Source of the DNA: Sweltsa coloradensis
Lineage: Eukaryota; Arthropoda; Insecta; Plecoptera; Chloroperlidae
Direction of reading: 5' to 3'
Length of the DNA stretch: 64,000 nt
NCBI GenBank assembly: GCA_024449915.1
Contig: JAMZAV010000155.1
Location: 558,001-622,000, forward strand
How positions within the stretch are numbered: position 1 is the first letter of the stretch; each line of letters starts with the position of its first letter. The notes beneath the pieces were generated by a model. That model was not told the origin of the DNA, did not search any database, and was given only the letters and a program-made list of their open reading frames with translations. Positions 1 through 12,234 of the stretch are shown one piece after another. Both the position numbers and the translations under genes were made by a program.

Positions 1-2084
1 CGAAATTTCAATCCCGATTCTCCAGGATCCTAATAAGTCACCTGAACGAGGGTCACACGACAGGACAATCGGTTAATTCATCATGTGTACCCTTACTAGA
101 TTGATTGATTGATATTGCTTAAACATCTCATATTTATGCAACTTGGCTAATCGAGACCGAGGGAGGGACGTAAGGTATAACGGTGGGGACAAGGGGTGGG
201 CAGGCCTCTGCTGGTCAGAACCAGCCACAAGCGTATGGGAGGGCAGATGTCCCCCACGTCCGTGTCGTCTCCCGTCTGTGTCATCATCCGTCCGTGTAGT
301 TCATTGTCGTCGGCCGTCGGGGAGGTAGTCCAAAGGGAAGGGGAAAGTTCCCCGACGACGACCCCAGAGCTCGCCATTAGTTTCAGGTGATAACTCCCGC
401 TAATCCACGGCCAACCCTACCCTACTGAGGGAATCCAATACAACACAAAAAAAGTGTGTTTCCAGCAAGAAAAATACATTTGAACCTTTACTAGGTGTAA
501 TTCCATACAAAAAAGTGTTTTCCAAACATTTGAACTTTACTAGGTGTTGGGTTCCAGGACTAATGTTCAAAAACGGAAAGTTTTGAGCGTTTCGGACGAA
601 TATACTCGGAACATTATAAAAACACATGTTAACCTTTTACATTTTAAACTGGGATAGTAAGGAACCAAAATATAAGTTTATGACAATGTCTAAACGTTCT
701 ACATTCAGACGAATATCTCTTTTCACCTTGACACACCAACGTAATGTAGAAACCTAATAGCTCCCCAGCCCCCTCTCTTCTCTCTTTTTGCGCACGGACG
801 GCGAAAATATCCAATTCTCTGGTCGCCTATTCACATTTCAAATTATTAGGAATGCCATTTCCCATTCCTATTATTTTCGATTCCTTGACTCCCAAGTTAT
901 TTATGTAATGAGAATGGCCCGTAGGCCTTGAAATAATGTATTTGTTTTAAGCTATCGGTATCTATAAACGCGTTCACAGTGATAGTTACTTCTTCCCTCG
1001 ATAAATCCTCCCCTCCCTAACCCCCCCACTTACCCCACTTATACTTTTCTCATGAATGCGTATTTTAGTAGTAATAATGACTTTGTATTTCCATTGAAAT
1101 TTTGAATTATATGTATTTATATTGTTTGTGTTCTGTTAATTGACGAATACTTTCGTGGGCTAGACATATGTTAAGTTATTTTAGAATAATTGTTTTTTTT
1201 TTAACGGTTTTAAAGGGGTATTTAAACCGCTAAACTCAAACAAAATATTTTTCAATTCAGGCTAACTAGTATGATTTAGAACAATTAGCAGAAAAAATTT
1301 ATTTTGGTCACCATGACCTCCCAAAAAATTGTCTCATGAACATTTTTCGTGCTAAGTCCCATCGCAACAAATCTACCAACAGAAATAACATGGGGACGAT
1401 CTTTATGCCCGTGACCTTGGAGGATTTTTGATCCAAAAAATATTGGCCATTATTGACGTACTCAACAGCACTTTTCTGTAAATCTCTATATTTTGTTTTG
1501 TAATTTGGTCATTAGTTCGGTTCAAAATAATGCTGATTAGCATGATAAGGATGTGATTTTGGAATGCATATTTTTGCGTGTTTGAGGGTATATTTGGGCC
1601 AGTTTTTAGACACATGTATAAAGGGGCGTTTTTAGATTGATACTATTAGTGCACTCAACGGGCTATGCTCTATTATCTATGTAGACCAAAAAAGAACGCA
1701 GGTTAAAGCCAATTTGAAATATTTCCCAAACACATTTTGCAAATTTCTGGGTAACCCAATTTAATAAATTCGTGTTAAATCATATTTTTACAAGATATTA
1801 ATTTTTTTTAAAAAAAAAAAACTGTCATTTTAGTGTAGTATGTGTTATTAGATCATCAAAACTTCTTGGTTTCCGAGACCCAATAGGGGCAACTTTTACG
1901 TGTTACGTCCATTATACTAATTTTAGTTATATCGATTTTAATAATCAAATTATTTTAAAACCTTACTACACTTACAATACGTAGCGCCACTTGTCATTAT
2001 TCACTTTTACTACATGCAATGCACTGCAATAAACATGGCAGACACAATTATTAGACGATGAGTGAAGCGAAATGAGGATATATA
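1..2084. other. no gene seen
   Basis: AT-rich DNA with homopolymer runs. A GC-richer patch near 150-390 is open in several frames on both strands but has no recognisable domain, splice pattern or codon bias, so I do not call a gene there. Confidence 0.6.
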
Positions 2085-2880
2085 AGCCACTTTATCGGGT
2101 CTTCGGTCGTGATTAATGTATTGTAAAATGTATGTTTGTTCGGTCCCATACGCCGAACGACCCAACAGATTGAGCTGAAATTTGAAACAGACATCAGTGA
2201 TCCGTAACTTGAGAACTACTAACAAAATGAGCCAAACAATCCGTTGCGATTTAAACTACAAGAAAATAATACAATTGGAAATTAACGCTAAAATGTGCAG
2301 TTTTATCAACAAGCAATTATTTGATATTAATACATCAGAAATTAAAAAATCCATCCCGATTCCACCGTCTCGGTGGTCTATGTTTGGCTGAGGCGTCCGA
2401 CCCGGACAGTGGGAGACCCTCGGGTTCGAACCCGATCGGATGGATTTTTTTTTATTTCTGGATTGTATTAATATCAACAAATTCCAAACCTATCGGGAGT
2501 GTTTCCGCGACTATCCAAAATCGGAAATGCAATAATTGTTTCACTATGACACCAACAAATCATTTTTATCAAACCAAATAATATTTCGTCAGGCTTACAG
2601 GTTACATGCATAGCAGTGACCTAAGGTGTATCCAATCTTGCACGCTCAAGGTTCCCCTAAAGTCCGGTGGGAGGATTGATAAACCTTGCAATCGTTACTT
2701 CGTATTTTGTACTAGCCTGTTTTCCATATTAATTGTATGCATTTCTACCATGTTTTAATAATTTTGTAAATCACCAATTAAATTAAAACTCTTTCCCGAC
2801 CTGGTGTATGAACCTAGGCTTCCACATTTCGGTATATTAAGGTCTTTTAGTCCACCCAACTAGACCGACCTTTTTGGGCA
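2085..2880 (+). repeat. interspersed repeat family D, copy 1
   Basis: Blocks at about 2160-2290, 2620-2720 and 2780-2880 match, in the same order and orientation, blocks at about 57000-57120, 57230-57310 and 57430-57500. Shared stretches include GATTGAGCTGAAATTTGAAA (GATTGCTCTGAAATTTTAAA in the other copy) and AAACCTTGCAAT. The last block carries a tRNA-like sequence in reverse orientation. This copy is interrupted by a separate tRNA-like insertion around 2335-2470. The family is not identified; it could be a non-autonomous DNA element, since no coding sequence is visible. Boundaries are approximate. Confidence 0.6.
2350..2444 (+). repeat. tRNA-derived SINE head (family B)
   Basis: A 7 bp acceptor-like stem, TCCATCC at 2350 with GGATGGA at 2438, encloses a pol III B-box-like GGTTCGAACCC. 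The 95-nt body is too long and irregular for a working tRNA. It is followed by a T-run and ATTTCTGGATTGTAT. The same tail follows tRNA-like heads at 27470-27545 and 57407-57496 (both reverse), which is what makes this a SINE family rather than a tRNA gene. Confidence 0.6.
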
Positions 2881-3129
2881 ACGTTGGTGGATTTAGTTGA
2901 AAAATAACTGACCACTTGTCCGCGACCTTACATACCAAAATACTATGGAACCAAAGTTTGTGTTTCCCGGTGGGGATGTTCAATCACTCATTTTTTGGAA
3001 ACAAAGTCTTTGAAAGTTTGGCAGGCCAACTGACTTTTTATATCCGGAAGCCATACTGCGTCACATCTAGTTTAGCAAACAACGAACTAACTAGATATGG
3101 TAGCCTATAGCTCGAATCCACGCCTATGG

Positions 3130-4150
3130 CTATAGACAAAAAGTTATACGGTAAGACCCAACCTGTAGGGCCTTTCGATCTGAAAATATTCTAAGTCGAA
3201 ATTTTTATACAGTAAGACACTACCAGGGGTATCTTTCAATCTACAAAATGTCATTATGTCTTATGGCTCTTCTGTAGGGTCCCTCCGTATAATTCTGTAC
3301 TGTTTCTATCTTATCGTAACTGAAAGGGTCGTATACGACATAAAGGTATACGCAAAGACCCCCTGTAGGGCCTTTCGATCGAAATATTCTAATTCGAACT
3401 ATTTTATCAGTAAGACACTACCAGTGGTATCTTTCGATCGAAAATGTATGTCTTACGGTGGCAACTGTCAGGGTCCTCTCCGTATAATTCTGTACTGTTT
3501 CTATCTTAATACGTAACCTGAATGGTCGACGATTAAAAGTGTATACGGTAAGACCAACCTGTAGGGCCTGTCGATCGAAAATATTTCCCACACTCGAAAT
3601 ATTTTATACAGTAAGACACTAACCAGGGTTATTCTTTTCAATCGAAAATGTTAATGTCTTAAGGCTCTACTGTAAAGGTCTCTCCGTATAAATTCCTGTA
3701 CTTTTTTCTACCTTACTAAGTACTGAATTGTTCGTACGACATAAAGTTATACGTTAGGACCCAACCTGTGGGCCTTTCACGATCGAAAATATTCAACTCG
3801 AAATATGTTATACAGTAGACACTATCAGGGGTAATCTTTCAATCGTAATGGTTTAATGTCTTACGGATGCTACTGTAAGGGTCTCTCTCTCCGTATAATT
3901 CTTTGTTTTTCTATCTTAATAAGTAACCTGAATGGGTCGTACGACATAAAGTTCTACGGTAAGACCCAACCCTGTAGGGTCCCTTTCTTACGAAAATTTC
4001 AAAGTTGAATATTTTTATACAAGTAAGATACTACACGAGGGGGTATCTTTGGATCGAAAATGCCACAATTTTATGCCTCGAAGAATGGTTATACGCTCAG
4101 ACCATCTAGACAAATGTGTTTTCCGATTGGGTTCTCTCGGATCGAAAAAT
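3130..4150. repeat. degenerate ~200 bp higher-order tandem repeat
   Basis: The marker CCTGTAGGGCC or a close variant recurs at 3162, 3362, 3558, 3765 and 3971, giving periods of 200, 196, 207 and 206 bp. Each unit holds related ~50-65 bp sub-units, one with TATACGGTAAGACCCAACC, one with TATACAGTAAGACACTACC and one with TCTTACGG...CTCTCCGTATAA; the first two are followed by a TTTCGATCGAAAA-like block. The array decays into unique sequence by about 4330. Copies differ mainly by one-base indels. There is no conserved reading frame. It is a minisatellite with higher-order structure. Confidence 0.85.
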
Positions 4151-4689
4151 TTTATACGAACGACCCATTCGGAGGGCTCTTCCTGCGTTAAGATCCACCC
4201 GAGAGGATCGTTTTTCAGTATAATTATACGCTACGACGCACACATAATGCACCTTAGTGTACTAAAAACGTTTATATCGGTACGAGATTATGTGTAAAAG
4301 TAGACCACTGTCGAAAATAGTTTATTATGGAAAGAACCCATAGCAGTTTTATACGGAGAGAGGAGTTTTTCCCTTATGGAGTTTATTACGCACGCCCCGA
4401 CCCTTTAACATCTACCCTAGCTCCGAGAATACCTATAGTTCAAAACAGAAACTTCAAGAGGGACATGCATTGCTCCCTGAACAGGTTCGTCCACAGAATT
4501 TGATCATAATAAATCTACATTTCCTTGTTGTTAGTTAGACTTCTACACGCGAAGGGTAATAAGAATAAAACCTTCATTAAAAGATGCGGCGGGACTAAAC
4601 GAGGGGGCAGTCCCCACCACCCAGTCTGTGCACCCCTGTGCTACCGCGTCCTTCACCTACCTAGCGCGGCCCGAGCTCGGAGCAAGGCA

Positions 4690-4745
4690 ACCAGCCTCAG
4701 CCCTCAGTCGCTCAGTTTCGCTCGATCGATAGGCGAGGATAGGAC
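4690..4745 (+). promoter_or_regulatory. candidate core promoter (initiator)
   Basis: TCAGTC (4704) and TCAGTT (4712) match the arthropod initiator TCAGTY. AGGACG lies at +28 of the second site, roughly where a downstream promoter element would sit, but it fits that consensus poorly. The surrounding 4580-4860 is the most GC- and CpG-rich stretch in the left half. No TATA box is obvious. This is inference from motif and composition only. Confidence 0.3.
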
Positions 4746-4892
4746 GCGGCTCGGCAGAGTACGTCTCCCGCATGTGCCGTGTAGTGTACCATCACATCGC
4801 ATCGCACCAGTGAGACAGGTGTCCGTGGCTGTCCCTCCAAGGGATGGGGCGCACACTCTAAAACACACAGCAGTACGGATTATTAATTCGAG
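4714..4892 (+). other. candidate 5' (untranslated) exon with perfect donor
   Basis: A CpG-rich segment ends in AG|GTAAGT, an ideal splice donor with GT at 4893-4894. No other gene is visible downstream on this strand before the tetraspan gene at 44828, whose first coding exon begins one base before its ATG after a good acceptor. The simplest reading is a non-coding first exon of that gene separated by a ~40 kb intron. Joining the two would keep an upstream frame open into the ATG, but that has a one-in-three chance and the upstream peptide is Arg/Pro/Ser-rich and unconvincing. It could equally be exon 1 of an unrelated transcript or a lncRNA. The left end is set by the initiator and is uncertain. 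Confidence 0.4.
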
Positions 4893-6470
4893 GTAAGTAA
4901 ACAATTCTTTATCAGATGTATTCTCCGCAAGACCTATTTGTACACAATAGTAAATACATCGTTAGCTCCAACATCATTCAATTACAATTTACAATTACAC
5001 AACAAGGGGTGTAAAATCACCCAGAAATACGGAGGACAACAGTGTTGAGGTTCTTTAACCCTTTGCCCTTGACTTGATTCTGGGGTTCTTCACCAGTCAA
5101 AATATCTCGAACCAACATTTTATGGTCAAAAAACTTAATTTTGTAAAAAAAAAAATGCGGGGATATTAATTTATAATGTGAACGAACGAATCAAATTACT
5201 GCAGTTAGCTAGGGCATATAACTTGTTTTATCGTCATAACTCATAATTATGTCATAAACTTGTAATGATTAAAAATTCCTGAAAAGTCATGTTCAATTAG
5301 CCAATGTTTAACGAAGCTTGATATTAATTTTTTAACCGTGCAAATGTGTGTAGATAAGGATTTCGATTTGATAACACACCATTGAAAAACTAATTAGTGT
5401 CGTTGTCATTAAGGATAATCCTGCATCCAATCAATATTTATGACATCTTGTTTAGTTTTCCCGGGCGACTAGGTCGGACGTTCCATTCTACCACTTGTCA
5501 ATAAATCAAGCATCAAAGAATGATCGAGAATGGAATGTATGGTTCAAATGATGGGAACTTGGGTTGTGAATACGTACGGGTCGTTGCTTTTTGGCGGAAA
5601 TTTCCAAGATAAAGTGTGAATTTCACTTGTCACATCTTCACTTGAACCCGTGCGAACTGTAATGTTGTTGTCTTTGTCTAAAGTCAGTGTAAAGTGCTTT
5701 AGTTCCGCGGCATGAAAGAGAACGAGAGTGAACGCCAAGGTGAAGGTTTGTGCGGTAAGGGATAAATGGTGCAATGCTGTAAGTGTAAGGAGTTCTTGTT
5801 TTGCTTTACCACGCTGAGGTATGAAGCGACACCCCCTGTCTACGCCTCTAATTACTGTATTTAACTAGTGTAGACTGTTGTGTTGGGAGTTTCGTTACTT
5901 GTGCATGGCAACCCCACCCCTTTGGATTTGGATTTGAATTCTCAATGGGACATTTGTCAATTTAGTGTATTTGAAGTTGTCCGAATTCAGCGAATAAGCA
6001 GCTGATTACCAGTTTCAGTGCTAATAAATAATGTTACAAAAGTACACTTTTGGGTGGGATTAGTAAATAGTATGATAAAACATTTCTAAAATAAACCATT
6101 AATATAACAATCCTCGTATTTTTTTATTTATTAAAATGTTGTATAATATAGGCCTATTGTAATTTGTAGACGTATTGTGAAATTAATAAAATATGTTGTT
6201 TTCTATAGAGATCGTATTTAATATCGTTAATATCGTCTTATGTCAGTTACCGGTAGTAAATTATTGTTCTAATTCTTGTTCAAGAACCTCGAGTGATTGT
6301 CCCTGATTGACTTTTAAGTATTGCTGTTGAGTTGATGAAACCACGTGTGCGATATTTTTTGTTAATGACGATCACATGATTATGAGTGACGATAAGTCAA
6401 TCACTCTCAAATCCGACGAGTGTTATGTGTAACTTACACACCACTTACACAATGAAAGTTGTTATGATGA
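4893..6470. other. probable start of a long intron; no clear gene
   Basis: AT-rich non-coding DNA without recognised repeats apart from short homopolymers. The only coding-like item is the small reverse ORF at 5544-5774, listed separately. Confidence 0.5.
5544..5774 (-). CDS. small ORF with signal-like N-terminus, doubtful
   Basis: This is a 76-codon ORF. Its first ~25 residues are hydrophobic (LAFTLVLFHAAELK), resembling a secretion signal, followed by a polar segment with no cysteines. I recognise no family. The codon composition is less AT-biased than the flanks, which is the only reason to list it. No splice sites, promoter or poly(A) signal were established. It may be chance or an eroded exon. 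Confidence 0.15.
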   Translation of the reverse strand: MHHLSLTAQTFTLAFTLVLFHAAELKHFTLTLDKDNNITVRTGSSEDVTSEIHTLSWKFPPKSNDPYVFTTQVPII

Positions 6471-7048
6471 TTGGATGAGCGTAGCGAGCGTAGCGAGCGA
6501 AGCGAAGATTCCATTTCACTACACTGGAGAAAAAAATCCGGAATGTTTTTTTTTCTTTCTTTCTTTTTTTTCTTTTTTCGTATTTTTGGTGTTTGTTAAA
6601 ATTCCGGCTAAACCAACTCCAATTGCCATGAAATTTTATGGAGGCCTTCGAAATCTCTGAACTTACGCCACGTTTTGAGCGCAATCGAAAAATTATTTCT
6701 CATGAAAATCGCAATTTTACGATTTTTTTCGATTTTTAAAACATTTCTTCGACTTATAAACCTACATGCTTATATCCGATTTCAATTATTTTTTCACAGA
6801 CCTTAATTTTATGAATTAAGATATTCGTATGAAATTTGAGCGCAATCAAAAACCATTAATTCTTATGAAAATTACAATTTTTCAATTATTTTCTTTTTTT
6901 TAAATTATGATTAATTAAAAAAAATTTAATTTAATTTAATTTAATTTAAAAAAATCTAGAACTAAGTAATAATTTTTTTACAGAACAACAGCTCAATGCA
7001 CCAATTACGCTCATCCAACAACGCGGCGGGACTTAAGCGTTTTCCTAG
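6471..7048 (+). mobile_element. Helitron-like non-autonomous element, subfamily 1
   Basis: The left end is TTGGATGAGCG followed by GTAGCGAGC repeats. The right end is the hairpin AACGC-loop-GCGTT followed by TTTCCTAG, with host A before the element and T after it. The hairpin plus CTAG at the 3' end and insertion between A and T are Helitron hallmarks, although the 5' end is TT rather than the usual TC. The interior has a T-rich tract and diverged repeats of a CGATTTTT(TCGA) block; no protein is encoded. The relative at 28055-28801 is in reverse orientation. Confidence 0.7.
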
Positions 7049-8733
7049 TTAATTTAATATAATCAACGAGAATGTAACATTGCCCGACTGGGACTCCTTT
7101 GCAAATCAGTTTTTTAACTGAATAGGATAGAGATAGACGTTAAATAAAAAAAAATATCGTATGGCTCTAATTGCCGGTACTCTGCAAACAAAGCTTCTAA
7201 ATGCTATTATTTGTTTGAAGTTGTAGTCAAAAGCTTAACTATGGGGGGGGGGGGGCAGTGCCCCACAAATTTGGTCAGAGGAGGGTGAAGGGCCCGGGGG
7301 CACAATTTTGTGAGTGACAAGGTTTTGAAAACTGACTGAAACTAACAAAATCTTCAAAATTCTATCGTTGAAACCATGCTAAAACCTAGTAAAGTAGGCC
7401 TACCACCATTTGCATGGTTAAAAATAACAACATTTCTGGGACTGTGCGCCCCAGCCTTCTCATTGCACCAGACACACAATAATTGTTTCATGGGCAATAT
7501 TCGCCCCCCCCCCCCCCCCCCCAAAAAAAAGGTATTCACTTCTGCTGATCGTTATCAAATCAAATGATGGTATCTGTGGCGGAGCCAACCAAATGGGTCA
7601 AGAGTAAAATGTGATACAACTATTTTAATTCACCATGTATCGATGAAATCAATTAGTAACATGAACTGTTTCAAGTATTCTTTGTGCTGGGTGGTGCGTA
7701 TTATTTCGATTAGCGAACACAATGCTCCAGCCTGTGCGAATAAAAAGCTCTCGAAGTACGAAACGCTTTCCTTCTCCCCCTCCCCCTCTTCTCTCCACCC
7801 AATGATCTCCTATTCATCTCAGTTTACGCGTAAAGCTCTTTTTAAAAGGCAACTTTCACGCTAACAATTACTGAACAATCGACATTTTTTTATTTCAATA
7901 CAGACTGTTGTAGCAAATGCAAAACATACCAATTGTCCCATTAAAGAGTTTATGAGGTGTTGCCCACGTCAAGAGAATGTACGATAAGAATGGAATGTTA
8001 TTTGTATGTAAGTTAGATGATAAGGCCTACTTGGGAATGTTTTGTATATTTTCGTAGTTTCAAAAGTAAAAACGAAGATACGAAGTCTCGGTCTCGGACA
8101 TGACAATTGACAACAGCCTCCGTCGTCTCGATTTAGGGTGCCATCGAGTGTCATTTTTATAATAAGTATATGACTTTTGAGCTTGAATTCTTTCTCCATA
8201 ATAAAATTTAAGTAGGCAGTCGTAAATCAGTACCATTTTGGAGCACACAAAATTGATTTTCGAAGGTTGAAAAGAAGTTTGGTGACCTCTTTTATTCCGT
8301 TGATAGCTCCTTTTCATGCTACGGATGAACTGAACCAGCAGAAAAGAGTTTGACGGTTTGACCATAAGGGGGAAAACGGTTTTAAAATTTTTGAAGTTTT
8401 CATTTTTAGCAAATACGGCGCCAAAGATGGTTACTAACCTTTGATGGGTTTAGAATGTAACTCGCGCTAAAACTAAATTTGGGACATTTTGGATATGTGC
8501 GCACTGTGAGTAAAGAGTGAACTTTCTTGGCTAAAGCACAGATAACAGATTGGAGGGCTAACGTGTAAGTCGTCGACGGATGTTCAGGCGATTAGGGGCA
8601 ATTCTCAAGCGTATGAATCCATAAGATAAGGATTTGAATCATGCTTACGGGCGTACGGCGTGGATATTTGTAATAGTTCTGCATCAGAACTCACTCACTC
8701 ACTCACTCAGAGTGTGCATCATATTCAAATAAG
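7049..8733. other. no gene seen; poly-G and poly-C tracts
   Basis: G13 at 7243-7255 and C19 at 7504-7522 lie 250 bp apart and could pair or form G-quadruplexes. The text between resembles the G/C-run interiors of the hAT MITEs found elsewhere in this window, but I could not find matched ends and a target duplication. ORFs at 8060-8365 look like chance. Confidence 0.5.
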
Positions 8734-9687
8734 CAGGGCCGTAGCTAGGGTATAAAAATTACCCGGGTATGATTGGATAAAATACAATGGGGGGTCTGGG
8801 GGGATGCCCCCCAGCCAATGCGGGTCCGGGGCGCACAGCCCCGGATTTTTTTTTGATTCTTAGAGTGTGATTGGAGTGTTTTTACGAGTTTTAGGCATGT
8901 TTTTTTTACAACATTTCGTTGCTGGTGACTAGTGAGATTGTTGTGAATTGTGATTGCAAACTTTTTTAATTTTTATTATAATCTATGATTTTACATAGGA
9001 TTTCTTCATTTGTACAAAGACATTTTAAACTTTCATCATTTTTTAGTAATGACTCTAGAAAGTAGTCCAATGATGGCATATTAAACGTATCGTCAAATTA
9101 TTTTTTATATGACACAATCATTCAATCAAATTATGTAGAATCACTCGATCACTCACTGCACTGCTCTCACTCTTCTACGTTCAGAAGTCAGAACCACACT
9201 GAACTTGCATGAACGGAAAGACAGGGTTATGAGTTGTATTGTACTCGTAGAACACAAAAATGTTGCCAACTCGTCACCAAATAGATTGACTTTTTCTTGG
9301 AATTCGAGATGAAATCGTGTTTGGTGGCCACAAATCGTTTAGGCATGGATAATTGCATTGATCAAACCGAGGGGGGTCTATTATATTTACAAGAGACGTG
9401 TCGAGATAGGCACCACAGTCCCGTTTCTCTCCCCCACCAACCCACCCACCCTTCGCCGCCACCCCCACCGGACCATAGGACCACCGGACCAATAGGGTAT
9501 AACTCAAACCTTTGATATGATGGTACAAATTCGTCGGCGTGCGTAGCGAGAACAAATAAATATTAGTGCATTTAATTTGTGGTTAATAACATGGAAAGTA
9601 GTACTATGACTAATCTTTGGTATTATCAATTCAAATGGTCAACTCTAGATTTTTTACCCGGGCTACCAACCCCTGGCTACGGCGGTG
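8734..9687. mobile_element. hAT-type non-autonomous element
   Basis: Terminal inverted repeats are CAGGGCCGTAGCTAGGG on the left and the complement of CACCGCCGTAGCCAGGGG on the right, each followed inwards by an ACCCGGG block. The flanking 8 bp, CAAATAAG (8726-8733) and CCAATAAG (9688-9695), match at 7 of 8 positions, as expected for a hAT insertion. Subterminal G/C runs (GGGGGGTCTGGGGGGATGCCCCCC) recur in other hAT elements here. The 954 bp contain no transposase I can recognise. Confidence 0.85.
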
Positions 9688-9695
9688 CCAATAAG

Positions 9696-11789
9696 AATGT
9701 TTTGAAATGTGATAATACCTTACTAATAATATTAATCTACATGATGACGTGAGGATTTATATGATACGTGACTGTGCATGTCTGCTGATATGTTCTTTCG
9801 AATGACTTGAGTGTTTTAAAATAGCTTTCCAAGTCCTTCGTCGCCAATCAATGGCCAGCCGTTTGGTCACCTCACCATCATTCTAGTAAAGATTACCGAC
9901 AGTGTTGGCTCGAGCGCTAAGCGATTGACTCTTATTCGGAAGGTCCCGATCGTGTCCCGTCGTGACCGGCAATCATGCCAAAAGTTTTTTTCGATGTTTT
10001 CCTCAAGATTAAGCCCTCGGACATTCCCCCCATTCACATTCATCCCTATAAATGGTTTCCCTCGGTAAAAAAAGGAAATATGGCAGACGATTCTCGGGCC
10101 TACGATTCCATGCTCGTGTTATCCCCCCCCCCTCGTGCACTTGCACATCGTTGCAAATAGCGCTATGTCGCTTAGAACTTCGAAGGTCACAAGTGTAGAG
10201 TGTTGAAAGGTAAACACGGGAGCTCGCTACAAGTGTTTTCAAGTCACTCCTCACTCCTCAGAGGTTAATTAATACAGAAAAGTGAGATAGGAAATGTTGT
10301 TGTAGACGTTGGGTGTTTATAGCTCGCCGCCATCCTGGAAGTCAATGTAGTGACTAAGCCAGTACCAGTGACTCAAGTGTTTGATAATATGCTCAGCTCA
10401 AGATGTTTATAAATACCAAAACTTATTCTTCGAACAAACTTTTATTCTCGTGAGATTGTTTATAGAAACTTTTTTTACGAGTGTGCTGACATTTGCGTTC
10501 AAGTTAATTGTTCTCATATCATTTTGCCAATCAACAAACAGCATAATAAAAGTTCGGTTGACGTTTCATTCCATGAAATTGTTTTAGATAACATTCTACA
10601 TTCTTTCACCCACTCCTCAACTACTTCTACAAGTAACATTCTGATCAATCTGCAACGTGTTTCAATATGCATCCAGCCTCCTTCCCCTACTTCATCTTCT
10701 CCCTTTTATTTCCTCAAGTGCATGCGTACTTGAAAGACGCATGCCCATTTAACTTTTATCAACTCGTCTCTCAATTGCTTTTTCAAGTACTTCCTTATGA
10801 GTTACTTTTATCTTCCGAGAGGATCTTTAACGTTGTAAGGCGACAACAACAACAATAACAACGACCACCTCAATGAATGAATCTAATCTAATCTAATCAT
10901 CTTCATTTGCCTTTACCGTTGTCCCTTATCCCTTATATATCACACCCAAGTGGTTTGACACGTAGCTTACATTTTTGATGCTTATAAGTATACCCGATGT
11001 GGAAATCCGAAAACCGTGGATTTCATTTTCTCTGTTTTCCTTTTTTTCCCTTTTCTGTAGTAAAATTTTGGACCACATAGAAAAATCAACATGAAATTAA
11101 AGTCTTATTTGTATACTATTCATAAAAATTCATTCAATACCCCCAATGCAGCAAATTCATAGCATTTATTAATGTTATTTATGTGATGCAACAGACTTCC
11201 GCCGGTCGGATGACTGAACTAGGGCTATAGGAAATAATAGTTTTTTTCCTTTCGTCTAATGTTACAAATTAATGCCATTTCACTTAGCAACGTGAAGTGG
11301 ATACATTGGGGCCTGTAAACTAAGGGATACCCGAAGCATAATCTGCGGACGGAGTACTGAACCATGTTTTTGTGTTAGTTTTATGCGAAATTAGTTATTT
11401 TTTTGCAGTCAACTTTCGATGTCGGCAACAAAATAAGTTCATAGTGTGTATCTCATGTTAATGTTATGAGATCGTCCTTACAAAATTATTTCCTGTGGAT
11501 ATCCTGTGGATATCAACGATTATTCTTGACTTATTTATGTCGCGTCTCAACCTTCTAGCAAGGTTGCAACCGTTACGGCCGTTACGCTCCTTGGAGCCGG
11601 CCGTCACTGTCACAATGTCACTGTCACATGAATTACGCAAAATCGTGATCTTTTGCAAGAGCATGACTGCCTGTCTGAACGGGAGAAATTATTACAGCAA
11701 GAAGTGCTACAAGATGTTTACAAATATTCTAAACATCCACTTTTTAAAGTAGGCCTAGAATGATTTTGATTATTTTCTGGATTGAAGTC
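9696..11789. other. no gene seen
   Basis: AT-rich sequence with short ORFs only. There is a C8 run at 10125-10132 and the pentamer series ATCTAATCTAATCTAATC near 10881-10898. No domain, splice pair or repeat family was recognised. Confidence 0.55.
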
Positions 11790-12234
11790 TGTAATGTATC
11801 TGGGCACTCGGGTCGTGGCCTTGCAGCCACATGTGTGACTTTTAGAGCCACCCTTGAGCTCGACTCCCTCTGGTCAGAGTCAGAGCATCCTGTGGAAGGC
11901 AAGTAATGCTTGGGGATGAGAGGAGGTGGACGCTGAACTTGTATACATCTTCTTGCTGAAAGCTTAAATAAATATCAAAAATATATACTATTGCTACGAT
12001 TTTTTTAAATTTTTTTACGAGTTTGTAAAGTTTGTTGATATTTATTATTTCTTAATTAGACATGTAGCGGGCGGGCGTACCTACACAAGCTCAGCGTCCG
12101 TAAAGACAACTACCATCTTACAACCCACCTTCTCTCATCCCCAAGCATCGCTTGCCTTCGACCACAGGGAGTCGAGGGTCACACATGTGGCTGGCCACGA
12201 CCAGGGTGCCTAGATACATTACAAGCCAGTAATC
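11790..12234. repeat. diverged inverted repeat pair
   Basis: The left arm, about 11790-11950, and the right arm, about 12075-12234, are reverse complements. Shared blocks include GTCGTGGCC, GCCACATGTGTGAC, TCGACTCCCT and GCTTGGGGATGAGAG. The ~120 bp spacer is AT-rich. A similar GTGGCCAGC-containing text with CATTACAA occurs near 43610-43670. Identity is moderate with indels. It is either a fold-back element or two copies of an interspersed repeat in opposite orientation; no target duplication was found. Confidence 0.7.

Noticed and set aside
3130..4150. CRISPR array
   Set aside because: Repeat units are ~200 bp with no unique spacers, and the DNA is eukaryotic.
4525..4892. ORF that would join in frame to the tetraspan ATG exon as a 123-residue N-terminal extension
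   Set aside because: Frame agreement has a one-in-three chance, the peptide is Arg/Ser/Pro-rich as expected from GC-rich UTR, and the likely start of transcription lies inside it.
7243..7522. hAT MITE around the G13/C19 pair
   Set aside because: The interior looks right, but I could not find matching CAG...CTG ends with an 8 bp duplication.
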